Of a stretch of DNA of 64,000 nucleotides, positions 51,677 through 61,554 are shown piece after piece. Under the pieces are notes generated by a model. The model was not told the DNA's origin, ran no database searches, and was given only the letters and a program-made list of their open reading frames with translations. The stretch lies in NCBI GenBank assembly GCA_030267565.1, contig BRXU01000038.1:372001-436000 (forward strand). The letters run 5' to 3'. Both the position numbers and the translations under genes were made by a program. This DNA is from Pleodorina starrii. Its lineage: Eukaryota > Chlorophyta > Chlorophyceae > Chlamydomonadales > Volvocaceae. Each line of letters starts with the position of its first letter. The stretch's first letter is position 1.

Positions 51677-52284
51677 CTCCGGGCGATGCGGCACACACAC
51701 ACCCAACCTCCACCCTCCACCCTCCACCTCCCGCCTCTTCAAGTCTTCTTAACCATCCAATCGCCGCAGCGCAGCGCAGCGCACCACAGCGCAGCTTAGC
51801 TCAGCTCGCGGAACTCGCAGGTCTGATTGTCTGTCTGTCATGTCTGATTGTCTGTCTGACCTGGACCTCCGGGCGGGCGGTGGGCACTGTGGTGGTGGGT
51901 ATGTGGGCAGTGGGCAGCGTGTCAGGTACCGTGTACCGGCTCGTATCCCGAGTACCGATGTACTGCCCGTACCACTTTGTACTTCAGCCGAAGTACATCG
52001 CTTTCACGCTGTGCAACCCAGCGCTGCGCTGCGCTCCTGTTGTGTGCTTCAACCCTCTCCTTCTTTCTCCTTCTCCACCACCACCACCCTCCTGGATGAC
52101 CCTGCTGCACCACCACAAACCCTGGATGTCCCTGCTGCACCACCACCTCGCAGGCTACATCTTCCAGCTGCTTCCGCGGCTGGGCTGGTCTCTGCTCAAG
52201 AAGATCGGCCCCAAACGAGCCCGGGCCATCAAGGAGGGCAAGAACGGATACGACGTCAGCAAGCTGATGGCGGCGGATAAGTAG
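49561..52284 (+). CDS. Membrane-anchored short-chain dehydrogenase/reductase (DHRS7B/11-beta-HSD-like)
   Basis: Five exons: 49561-49984, 50178-50359, 50708-50778, 51268-51482 and 52154-52284, joining to 341 codons. An N-terminal hydrophobic segment (AVFAVGTAIAYVAY, about residues 13-26) suggests a signal anchor in the ER or an envelope membrane. A classical SDR Rossmann fold follows: nucleotide motif TGASQGLG, HNAG, a Ser in VVVGSMSSKLPSPGQ, the catalytic YAAAK, and CCPGPVATG. Length and anchor fit the DHRS7B class of NADPH-dependent carbonyl/steroid-type reductases; the substrate is unknown. Intron 1 uses a GC donor (GCAG|GCAAGC), needed to join HNAG to ASQHALASETT in frame. The C-terminus KKIGPKRARAIKEGKNGYDV is basic. 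A start further upstream (49425 or 49348) would add a Gln/Arg-rich leader. Confidence 0.88.
50617..50688. repeat. 18-bp tandem repeat
   Basis: GCCTCCGACACCCCTTCC repeats three to four times just upstream of the exon-3 acceptor of the SDR gene, in its polypyrimidine region. Confidence 0.9.
51519..51546 (+). repeat. Dispersed intronic repeat, diverged copy in SDR intron 4
   Basis: AAAACGATACCTCAGCGGAG, 35 bp inside the donor, in gene sense. It has one substitution in the core. Confidence 0.6.
51639..51675. repeat. GT microsatellite
   Basis: About 18 uninterrupted GT units in SDR intron 4. Confidence 0.97.
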
Positions 52285-52311
52285 AGATTCGGAAATTGGA
52301 AGTTGGTGGGT

Positions 52312-52352
52312 AGAAAGAAAATACGGTACCGCAGCGGAGAAGGCGGCGGTGG
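52312..52352 (+). repeat. Dispersed repeat copy in the SDR 3' UTR
   Basis: AGAAAGAAAATACGGTACCG then CAGCGGAGAAGGCGG, 30 bp after the stop. This is the only clear copy outside an intron. Confidence 0.8.
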
Positions 52353-52697
52353 CGGCGGCGGAAACGCAGAACGCAAGCTGATGGCGGCGGAAGTGGAGGG
52401 CGCAAAGTCCGGTCGGGGCTTCGGGCGGCCTCGCTTTCTCTCCGCGGTTGATGGTCGTCGGCGGGAGAGAGCTAGCGGCTTGGCGGGCGGACTTGCGGGA
52501 GAGGACGCGGTGGCGGGGGCTGTGGCCGGCGGGGAAAGCTCTTGGAAGGGTCGTCCGAGTTGGCAAAGACGGGAGGGGCCTCTGTCGGACCTCTCGTCCG
52601 TTCCTTCGTCCGTCCGTCGGTCACAGTCAGGACGGGCGCGGGGCACAGATTGGATGCCAGCCCCCGAAACGGCTTTGGTACGGATTTGGTACCTATG

Positions 52698-52702
52698 TGT
52701 AA
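52698..52702 (+). terminator. Candidate TGTAA signal of the SDR gene
   Basis: TGTAA about 415 nt after the stop. Confidence 0.4.
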
Positions 52703-53288
52703 AACTGAGCTCACGAACGTGAGGGCGCGTGAGGGGCAACGGACGTGTGCTCGTGAGGGGGTTGGAAACGGACGTGGGCTCGTGAGGGGCTCGTTAGGGG
52801 CGGGTAGGAAACGGCGGGGGTCCTGCGGTGATGACGACACGAGCCACCACCGCAGCATTGGGGAACGGCGCGTCTTTGTCAAAAGAGCATTACCCTCGCG
52901 GCGGCGCAACACAGCTCCCACGGGACTCCGTACACTTCCTCCACGACGTTCCTCGACTCGACTCCCATCCAGTTCATCAAATTGGCGCACCCGGGTTTGC
53001 GCGCATCAATCAATCACACAGCCGTCCGCCATGCCGGGATGCCGTACCTCGCAGTCCTGCGTGGAACATCAATGCTCCCCAGGATGTGCACATCCAACGT
53101 GTTATTAATCGTTGTTTGTGAGCAAGAGTCCGCCGCACGGCACCGGTTGTTTTCTGCCTTAACAACAAAGAAGCTCGTCTGTGCGGCATCACGCAAGCGG
53201 CCCCATGAGCCCCTTGATGCTTCGGTGCGATCATGGGGGCTGGTGGTGGTGGTGGCGGTGGGGAACAAGGCGCTACAAATGCTGCCGA

Positions 53289-53293
53289 TTACA
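53289..53293 (-). terminator. Candidate TGTAA signal of the cytochrome b5 reductase gene
   Basis: TTACA on + (TGTAA in gene sense), about 680 nt past the stop. Confidence 0.35.
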
Positions 53294-53420
53294 GCGTAAC
53301 ACCAAGCAGGGCGCGGTGGACGGCGGCGCTTGCCAGCCGCGCCGCGTGCCGTCGGAGCACTGCGCCCCCCGTTCCCGGCCACCAGCCCCAGACGAGACGG
53401 CCTTCTTTCGTTACTTTTAC

Positions 53421-53455
53421 CGTTCACGGGCTCCGGCCTATACGTGGATAACCCC
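53421..53455 (-). repeat. Dispersed short repeat, inverted copy
   Basis: TACCGTTCACGGGCTCCGGC then CTATACGTGG, the reverse complement of the copy at 7528-7563 with one change. Confidence 0.8.
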
Positions 53456-53972
53456 CCCAGCAGCGGGAGCATTGTGCAGCAAAGCCGCCCGTGCCAAGCA
53501 GCAGTAACAGCACTTCACGATGCCGGAGGCAATGTAGCACCTCAGCGCCAGCCAGCCCGCAACAGACCAGGAACCACCCACGCGCCCGGGAACCTCAGCG
53601 CCCGGACCATCCTAGCAGCCCGGCCGCCCGTGCTCATATTCCAAGCAGTTTTGCACCGCGCGGGGCGGAGCGACGGACGGCGGAGCACACCATCACCATA
53701 AAACCAACACGTGGTTGTCTCCAACAAAATAGCACGATGCGTCGATACCGCGCCCTTTCCAGCGCCACATGCGCCGCCGCAGGCGCCAACCTTCAGAAGC
53801 CCGGGCGCGACAGAGCCCCCGTTGCCAGCGTTGCGCGCCCCGTCTCTCTCTCCGCCCTTCCATCACTGCAAACGACACCGAACAGCAAAAAAATAGCATA
53901 AGCCGTGGGGCCCTGACTTTCGCCGGTGGCCGAGGCGCAAGAGAACGAAAACCCATATTCAGGGGAGCGTTC

Positions 53973-56900
53973 TTAGAACTTGTAGACGTTGCTCGAGTCG
54001 AAGCCCAACTCCTTGAGTAGCCCCTTGACCTCGCCCTGTCGGCAATTGGCGAGTGGTTGGAAGTAGTTGGCGGTTGGAGGTTAGTTGCACGGACTATTCG
54101 GTAGTTGGCAGTTGGCAGTGGGCGGGGACTGTTGTCTTTGTGGGAGTGGGGGGGGGGGCGCGGCAAAACGACGCTGTGGACGGACGGACGGACGGACGGG
54201 GGAGGAAGGCTAACGAGATGGCCAAGGCGCGAGGCGCCTGGCGCGACGTGGGCGCCCCAGGCACCGCGGCCTCGCACTCCGAGAACAGCCCACCGCATTG
54301 CACTGCACTGCACCGCACTGCACGCGCCAAGCCGTCAAACCCCCCCAACCACACACCGCTGCCGCTCGCGGCTCCTACCTGCGAGTAGTCTGGCGCCTTG
54401 TTGCCAGATACGGCCTCCATCATGCCCGGCGGGCCGCACACCATCACCAGCGAATCCCTGTAAGGGCAGGGGGATTCAAAGTTGTGTTGATATTGGGTTC
54501 ACATGGTTTTTAGGGCGCAACCCCGAAGGGCGGGGGAATCCATGAGTTTAGAGTCGGTTTCAGGGTTTTTTTAGGGGACAACACTACTCAAGTTGCATTC
54601 TTGGGTAGTCACGCTTTCGAGCTACGCAACGGAGGGTAACCAGAAAATTACTAATATTTATGTGTAAGTCCCGAAATTCGATGTCCCGATTTTGTAGGCC
54701 CGCACCAAAGGTAAGGGAGGCCAGAAATACCACCAAAACCCGACAACGAAGCCGTTTTTCAAGATCGGACAGTCGACAGGGCCGCGCTGGCCAAGACCGG
54801 AAAGCTCGCCCGCGCCCGTCCACCCGCGCACCTGGAGGGCTGCGACATCTTCTGCTTCAGCAAGTCCCTGGTGATGTATCCCACGCCGCCGCGCCAAAAC
54901 ACCCCGCCCCAACTGGGCTTGTCGACCACGTAATACACCTTGAGGCGGTCCGGGTGCGCGGCCACCAGGGCGTCAATCTTGTCCTGTTGGTTGGGTGGTT
55001 GGTCGGTTGGGACACGGGACGGATAATACGGTTGGGTGGTTGGGAGACAGGTCGCGAGGTCGGGGTGCGCTGTGGTTGGGTGGTTGGTCGGTTGGGGATG
55101 TTGATGTTGATCTAGACACGCGTGGCACGCGGGCCGGGTCGGGGGCATTGCGAAATTGGGTGTTTGGTGACCGGACAGGTGCCGGCAGGCGACCCAAAAA
55201 GTTGGCAGGCTTGGAAAACGCAGCGACGAAGGAACCCGCCGGGGGCACGCAGACAGCATGAAAAGTATTACTTGGACCGCATATGACCCCGGACTACGCT
55301 CACCTTGAGAATGATGTCCGACTCAGTCACGTTGGCGTACACGAGCGACACCTGGGAAGGGGGAAGGAGGGGTGGGTTCCAGCTAGTTAGGGGGTAGTTA
55401 AGAGTGCAGCAGCCCAAGTGGGGGTAGAGAACGAAGAACCGGGGCAGCGAAGAAACGGGTGCGCGTATGGGGCGGAGGGAGGGAGGCCACTGTATCAACC
55501 ACACACCACCCACGCCCCGGATAAAGATCTCGTGTCTCGAAGAACCCAATTTACCCCAGCGGCCCACGGGTCGTTCCCAAACCACGGGTCGCTACCGACC
55601 TGCGTCTTGTCATTGGGGTTCTCCAGGATGGCGTCGATCACCTGCGACCGCGTGGGCGACCGCGTGGGCGAGCACAGCGCCACACAGCACCACAGCGTGT
55701 TGGGGGGAGTTGGTTTCGGAGGGTCTCAGCTCTCATCAGGGGACCGTGTTCGCGACGGCGCGGTGATGGGTGAACTCAAGCGCCCAGCCCCCCAGGGTGG
55801 AGGTAGGTAAGGTTTTATTTGAGAGGACTCGCGATCGAAACGCGGCGAGGATGGCGGCTCGTGTGCCGGGCAGCCCCCCAGGGTTCAACGGGGCTCCAGG
55901 ATACGTATTCGAAACGAAGCAGAGATGACCCCTAAGATGACCGCAACGGCATCTAATCTAGAAAATAAGCTAACCTCACCACACCCCAATGCTACACGTT
56001 TACTCAAGGAGGATGGCGGCTCGTGTGCTTGAAACCCGTCGCCGCCAGCGCACCTGCAGCATCGGGGTGATGCCCGTGCCGCCCGCCACCATCCCAATGT
56101 GCTTCTTCGTGTTTGGCTCGTACGGGTACTTCTTGATGGGGCCCTTCATCTCCAGAGTCTCACCGACCTGCAGTACAAAAGTACGACAACAGTACGGATG
56201 TTGCAGTACGATATATGATGGTAGCGAGGCGGCGATCGGTCCTCACGGTCAAACGAGGGGGGGGGGTCAGGGCGCGGCGCGGGTTGGCATTCATCGTCTT
56301 CACACGCCACGCCCTAAAACCAAACCCCCACTTGGGTTATTATACTGTGTGCCCCCGATGAACGGTACAGCGCGTTGCAGACACTTTGGGTTGTTTTAGG
56401 GTTTTGAGGGTTTTGAGGGTTTAGGGTTGAAAGGTGCAGGCACCGTGCACCCACGCCCCCGCTAGCTTATAGGCTCTAGGGCACGAAACATCCGCCCGCC
56501 AACCGGCAACCAACAACCGACCGAAAACGGTCACTCCTCGACGTCCGAGCAACGCGCACCTTGAGGCTGTCGATGTGCTTCGACATGACGCCCTGAGTAC
56601 GACACGGCACGAAAGCAGGGATGGGGCCGCCGGGGGGAAGGGGGGAAAGGGAGAAGCGAGCGGTTGTAGAAAACAGCGAGTGCAGGGGAGGGGGGTTGGC
56701 GCAGGCCTAGGGGTGGGGTTGGCGCAGGCCTAGGGGTGAAAAGAAGATACCGCAGCGGAGACGGAGACGGCGTTAGCGAGCGGACGGTCTAGATGGGCAG
56801 GCCGGGGAAAGGTCCAGGCAACGCTGCGGGTGGAGTCACAGCAGTTCCGCCGCCCCAGCCCACCGCCCTCAGGACATCCCAACGCGCCCCGCGCCCACAG

Positions 56901-58450
56901 GAAACCGCATATCGATAACAACACCGCCGTACGACAAACCGTGTCGTACCCACGTACCTTGTCGTACACCTTGACCACGAGGTCCATGTAGCCCTTGGCG
57001 TCCGGCGGCGAGGTGGGGGTGTACGGCCGAATGACGGGCTTGGGCTTCTCGTCCTCCGGCTTGGCCTTGAGCACGGCGCTGGGGGAGCGACAACGACGCA
57101 CACATACACATTCACACACACATGTACAACTGACATCCAACATACGACGATAGGCCCTTTGCTCTAAACCAGTATGTGGCCCACGGGAACAAACAGCACA
57201 GAACACACACACACACACACGTGCACACGCATACATCGAGGCGCATGCACCCTTGAGAGTAGCTGAGTACCGGTTGGGGCGCCGCTCGGGATGAACCTGA
57301 CACCGCACGTGTCCAGGCTCCGGAACCATGGGCATCTCCCGCCGCCCCCAGTTGGCCATCCCCGGCCGCCCCCCAGTCCTCAAAACCCACCCCCAGTCCC
57401 CATCGCCCCCCCCCCCGCTTCAGGGTCCGCTCGCTAACGAGCGCCGTCTCTGTCCCTTCGCTGCGGTGCCTTTTTGTTCCGTTAGCCCCACCCCCACCTC
57501 CGCTGCGGTATTTTCTTTTTGCCCCCTCCCTGGAGCTGCGGTGTCCTTTTCCGTTAGCCCCGCCGCTCATCCCCCCTGGAGCCTCTCATCCCCCCTGGAG
57601 CTTCTCATCCCCCCTGGAGCCTCTCATCCCCCCTGGAGCCTCTCATCTCTCTTACCGGGTCACCAGGCACGAGGCCACGTACATGCCGGAGGTTTGGCCC
57701 TCCGGCAGCTCAAACCTGCGCTCCAGGGAGGCGGGGGAGCAGCGCAGTCAAGAGGAGAAACTGTTGTATTCGGGCTGGGGAAGTATTCGGACTTGGGGGA
57801 GCTTGCAGCGGGAGGGAGGGGGCGTTACGGTGTGTGGTGCGAGCCATGTGTCGGAAGCGGGGACTGAGTCGGAAGCAGGGACGGCAGGAGCCAGGAGCCG
57901 CGGTAGGACCTGTGGCAGGACCCACCGGGGGCAGGGGTTGGCGCGCACCTGTACAAGAAGGTGTTGCGCGTGAGCTGTTTCTTCTCCTTCAGCTTAAAGG
58001 CGCGGAACTCGTTAGGGTCCAGCGCGCCCTTGGCAGCGGGCGCGTCCGCATGGACGGCCTGGCGTACGTTACGGAGGTGAGCAAGTCAGAAACCACTCAT
58101 TTTGCAAACGGGCCCCATCGCATCACAACAAAACTAATGTATCTAGGCATGCAAACGGGATGGCTGTTCAGGGGCTGAGACACTCCACCAGCAACGAGAT
58201 CGCACTGGTAAATTGGATCGCCCCGAAATCGCAAAAACACAGTGTACGCATTGCAAGCTGTAATGAATCCTAATCAAAGGGCGCGTAAACGCTTCCATGT
58301 CGGAACGAATATCGGCATTGTAACGAGAACATCGCTCACCCTGATGGCTAGCTTCTCATCAAGGTTCAGCGCCAAACAGGCAGTCCCAGACAATGCGGCA
58401 GCTGCAAGAAGCGAGCTGTATCCCCGCGAGCGCGCTGCGTGTGCCAACAT
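53973..58450 (-). CDS. CYB5R: NADH-cytochrome b5 reductase
   Basis: Eleven exons in gene order: 58450-58340, 58058-57949, 57715-57656, 57078-56958, 56592-56560, 56167-56054, 55641-55600, 55351-55304, 54983-54832, 54457-54379 and 54035-53973. Phases agree throughout; 311 codons. Ferredoxin-reductase-type FAD domain: [20 protein letters not shown], the FAD motif [27 protein letters not shown] and [13 protein letters not shown] domain: [48 protein letters not shown], and the family-typical end GLLKELGF...VYKF. It transfers electrons from NADH to cytochrome b5 for desaturation and related membrane reactions. The N-terminus [20 protein letters not shown] is Arg-containing and hydrophobic, consistent with a mitochondrial outer-membrane or ER anchor. 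Exon 5 is only 33 nt. Length is normal for the family. Confidence 0.95.
56735..56790 (+). repeat. Dispersed intronic repeat, longest copy
   Basis: GTGAAAAGAAGATACCGCAG then CGGAGACGGAGACGGCGTTA and GCGAGCGGAC. It lies in cytochrome b5 reductase intron 4, antisense. A 22-bp GGGGTTGGCGCAGGCCTAGG direct duplication precedes it. Confidence 0.88.
57420..57560 (-). repeat. Cluster of dispersed intronic repeat copies
   Basis: GCTCGCTAACGAGCGCCGTC then CCTTCGCTGCGGTGCCTTTT (57423-57473), CTCCGCTGCGGTATTTTCTT (57499) and GGAGCTGCGGTGTCCTTTTC (57532) follow one another. They lie in cytochrome b5 reductase intron 3, in gene sense. Confidence 0.82.
57562..57652. repeat. 19-20-bp tandem repeat
   Basis: CTCTCATCCCCCCTGGAGC repeats about four to five times next to the exon-3 donor of the reductase gene. 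Confidence 0.92.
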
Positions 58451-59521
58451 GTTTTGCAGCGGAAACTTCCAAGGCTGTAAACGGGAGGCGACGGAAATAA
58501 GGGTACTAAACACAGTAGCTGCAACACGGTGACAGTGTTTCGAATGACGAGCAATTGGTCCCTGGCAATTCGGAGCCTGCTCCGAAATTGGCGGTTGATG
58601 GTTGGTCCCCATTCGGATTAAAAACCAACATTCAAATTGTGAGAGCATAAACTGGCGCCTTCACCAGCCTACTTGGTATTCCGAGCCTCTTCTGTGCTCC
58701 TTTAAGCCATCACTTCTGCTTTACGCTTCTGTACAACCTCTCGGCGGTTGGATAGAGCGCCCAGTGTTTGCTAAGGTCATAGAAAAGGCCACTGTGCTGA
58801 GCCTCAGGTGAAGCCAATCTAGGTCTTGGCCTGCGTCCTCCCGTCGTTTTCAAGCAAAGCACCTGGAAAGATGCCCAAGCGAGGTGAGCGCACAGGGAGC
58901 GTTCCGTCTCCATTTAGGAATTATTCGTAAGTGTATTGTGTTTGACTTGTTTGGTAATTCAGTATTTGGATGTGTCCCGGTTTGGGTTGCCGCTTCCGGC
59001 TCGCGCTCTGCATCTCGCGCCCTGCCCACCGAATTCATTGCTGCAATCCTTAGGCATGCTTTCAATTTGTCCACAGCTATTTCCTAGCGATGTTATGATA
59101 TCGCATCGCTTGGCTGCCGAGTTTAAACCTGATAGGCCGTCTTAGGTGTACTCGTCCAACCGCAAAACTGCAGATGCAGTGCACACTCCGCACCCTTGGC
59201 TGTCATTCCTTGTTCATCATCCTCCGCGCCATCCTGTTCTATTTGCCATGAGCGCGATGTTTCTACCAAACACGGCGTAATTGATCCCCCCGTCCCCTCG
59301 CTCCCTCCCTTTCTCCCGCCCTGCCACGCCCCTGTACCGCTCACGGACCCCTGCTCCCATCCTATCCAACTCATCTCAACCGCCGCGGCAACGCTACACC
59401 GATTCAAACATCGCTACATCAACCGTCTACCTTCCCTCTCCTTCGCTGTTGCTGCCGCCAACAACTACGTTCCTACAACTACCTCCGAACAGCTGCCGCC
59501 GCTGCCTTCCTGGCCTCGCTG
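58451..59521. promoter_or_regulatory. Divergent promoter region, CYB5R / acidic-tail protein
   Basis: 1.07 kb between outward-facing start codons. AT content rises in the middle (58600-59150), as in the other divergent spacer of the window. No defined element. Confidence 0.45.
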
Positions 59522-61554
59522 ATGGCCCCCAAGGCCTCCGCCGGATACAAGAGCAACAAGCGCGCCAAGACCTCCTCGATGGCTGCGATGATGATGTCTC
59601 AGATGCCGTCGCTGAAGGCCTCACTCCCGTCGTCGGTCAGCCGCGCCAACGAGACCACCGGGTGGCGTCGCCGCACTCTGCGCCTGGTGGACCTCTGCAT
59701 GAAGCTCGACGCGGAGCACGTGCTGTGCAAGTAAGTCCTTGTGGCGACGTCGGAAAGACGACAAAGTGCCGCTGCGAAGTGCCGGACCTCTCGTGCCTCT
59801 CGGTGGAGGGATGCGGTCGCGCCGCCGCTGCACAAATGCCTCTGCAGGTCCTGATCTCAACAATCGACGGTCCTTGATACTCCCTGCCGACTCCCCGTTT
59901 GTCCATTCCTTGACTTGGCTGCGTTTCGCGTTTCTATCTCGTGGCCTTGTTCATGGTTTCACCTCTTGCCTTGTTCCCTCGCTTCGGTCCCGAACCATTT
60001 CTTTTGCGCCGCCAGGGCCATGCGCCGTTGGCCCGTCGCCGCGCTGCTGGAGGCCACGGAGGGCTGGACTGCCGACATGTTCGCCCTGGTGGCCCGTGAC
60101 TGGCGCCTCAAGAAGGTGGGTGCGAGGAAAGTGTACTAGCATGTACCCGCGTGAATGCGCGTATGTGCCACAGCGCATGTGGGTTTGTTGGCGTGCGCTT
60201 GTCAGGGATTCTCGTGTGCACGTTTGGTGGCCGCCTGCTGTGGACTTTGGTCCTCCATTCTTAGGGCATTCTGCGGCAACTTGAACGTGGCACGCTTCTA
60301 TCCTCGTACCCAAGCCAGCAACAGCAATCCTTTGTGCTGATAGCACCGCGCTTAAGCGGGTGCGCCAAGATGTCAGTCGCATTTGCAGCCACCGTCGCGC
60401 ACGGGCCGCACCTTTCGGCGCCCATCGTCCATGACGCCGGTTCGATCCAAACCGAGCTCCAATCCCCTTTCGTCCCCTTGCCGTTCCTGTCCGCAGGTCG
60501 CGAGGCTGTTGGAGGCCAAGGGCCGCAGCTTCACCGTCGAGTGCTGCGCCGAGTGGGAGCCCGAGTACCTGCAGGTCGGTTCGGTCCCTTTCGAGTCGCC
60601 CTGTCTCTGCCCCATTTTCAGACCAACTCGCGTTTTTTACGCCGAGACGCCCTGTCTTTCCTTGCTTTTGTTCCCCCCTCCTATACCTTCGCCCTTCGCT
60701 TCTCCGCTTGGATATCCTGTGCCTTTGCAGCTTCTGCTGCCGGAGGTTGACCTGACGACTGCTCGCCACGTGCTGGCCGAGCTTTACTTCAAGTCGGACG
60801 ACAAGCACCTGAGTAAGTCGTTGCACGACACTAGTACGGCACTTTTTATCCAGTACCTGGGTAGCCGAGCGATATAGCTGCGAATGCAATGAGTCTGAAC
60901 GTTGGGGATGTGAACTTAGGTGCACACCAGAGCTGCTTGCGGTGCTGTCCTTTCCTGTGCGCGCTTGTGCTCCCCTCGCTATGCCTTCTGTGCGCCCAAC
61001 TGCTTGCAGCACCCATCACCCAGACCTGACCCATATAGTTATAGAAAATTATATCACAAGCCGTGTCATCCCTGTCCCCTGCCACCCTGCATCGCCCTCG
61101 TTCAGGCCCGTGGGAGTGCCGCAGCATCGTGGAGCAGTTCGGTACCAAGTCGCAGCGCAAGCTGCTGCGCAAGTTCTCCGACCGCGATGTGGCGCGCGTG
61201 CTGCGCGCCTCGCCTGGGGACGAGAGCTCGGACGACGATTCGGAGGAGGATGAGGACGAGGACAACTCCATGGACGGCTTCATCGTGGACGGCGGTGACG
61301 ACGGCGAGTGCGTCGACGGCGAGGAGGCGGATGAGGACGAGGACGACGAGCAGGAGGAGGAGGACGAGCAGGAGGACGACGAGGACGAGGACGAGGACGG
61401 TGCCGCCGCGATGCAGCTGGACCTCGGTGCGCGCGAGGCGCAGTGCGAGGACAGCAGCGAGGACGGTGAGGAGCGCGAGGCGGTTTCCGGGGAGTGCGAT
61501 GACAGCAGCGACGACGACGACGCGGAGGAGAGCAGCGATGACGATGACGAGTAG
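59522..61554 (+). CDS. Unrecognised protein with basic N-terminus and acidic tail
   Basis: Five exons: 59522-59730, 60016-60115, 60497-60574, 60731-60812 and 61106-61554, giving 306 codons with consistent phases. The N-terminus MAPKASAGYKSNKRAKTSSM is basic with a possible nuclear-localisation signal. A compact, probably helical region follows (RRTLRLVDLCMKLDAEHVLC, AMRRWPVAALLEATEGWTAD, VARLLEAKGRSFTVECCAEW, ARHVLAELYFKSDDKHLSPW, SIVEQFGTKSQRKLLRKFSD). The last 100 residues are almost entirely Asp/Glu/Ser. Such tails occur in histone chaperones and nucleolar proteins, but I do not recognise the core, so a nuclear role is only suggested. Start: ATG at 59522 directly opens the exon; splice borders are all GT-AG. 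Confidence 0.78.

Larger units (their letters stand above)
52285..53972. other. Convergent intergenic region and 3' UTRs
   Basis: Between the SDR stop (+) and the cytochrome b5 reductase stop (-). It holds one dispersed repeat copy, one GGCCGGAGCCCGT-core repeat copy (53421-53455) and TGTAA candidates for both genes. No additional gene is supported. Confidence 0.55.
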
